Under the pieces are notes generated by a model. It did not search any database, was not told the origin of the DNA, and saw only the letters and a program-made list of their open reading frames with translations. Shown piece after piece: positions 22,131-23,122 of a stretch of DNA of 23,122 nt (its first letter is position 1; the number at the start of each line of letters is the position of its first letter). Source of the DNA: JBFGCA01 sp041567315 (lineage in GTDB: Bacteria; Acidobacteriota; Thermoanaerobaculia; Multivoradales; JAHEKO01); NCBI GenBank assembly GCA_041567315.1, contig JBFGCA010000077.1:1-23122 (forward strand). Reading direction: 5' to 3'. A program made the translations under genes and the position numbers.

Positions 22131-23122
<992 letters not shown>

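Overview
The window is GC-rich chromosomal DNA from a bacterium with an outer membrane: it encodes a FadL-type porin, a small beta-barrel protein and lipoprotein-like signal peptides. Starts are mixed ATG/GTG/TTG and several neighbouring genes overlap by 4 nt. The gene mix (CoxL-type molybdoenzyme, a BtpA-family protein beside PsuG, a FadL porin, a large unrecognised envelope protein) would suit an Acidobacteriota-like or other environmental lineage, but nothing here fixes the taxon.

Layout. (1) 98-5217 (+) is a transporter operon: periplasmic binding lipoprotein, ATPase, fused double permease, and an MFS exporter joined by a 4-nt overlap. It ends in a perfect hairpin shared with a convergent small exported protein (5242-5763, -). 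(2) 5764-7587 holds a divergent intergenic region with a possible 31-codon leader ORF, an EamA-family exporter and a YjbQ-family protein. (3) 12017-7971 (-) is a compact five-gene operon: acylphosphatase, MCE-domain protein, BtpA-family TIM barrel, PfkB kinase, pseudouridine-5'-phosphate glycosidase. It closes with a textbook intrinsic terminator. Just beyond the terminator lies a frameshifted VapB-like antitoxin. (4) 12200-17158 carries a His-rich coiled-coil protein, a small outer-membrane barrel, a FadL-type porin and a 795-residue exported/membrane protein with four copies of a short N-terminal motif.

(5) 17.2-20.8 kb looks like a decayed accessory island. It has the C-terminal stub of a tyrosine recombinase, a 155-bp cluster of long inverted repeats with no gene, a membrane-anchored alpha/beta hydrolase, a small membrane-protein fragment, a lower-GC four-helix membrane protein and the C-terminal two thirds of a VapC/PIN toxin. 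(6) 20820-23122 (-) returns to GC-rich DNA: the C-terminal part of a CoxL/xanthine-dehydrogenase-type molybdenum subunit, a MocA/MobA-like nucleotidyltransferase and a small membrane protein, probably one operon.

The best candidates for something undescribed are the 795-residue repeat-motif protein, the hairpin cluster at 17679-17834, and the operon linking pseudouridine catabolism with BtpA and a single-MCE protein. No rRNA, tRNA, CRISPR array or intact insertion sequence was seen.
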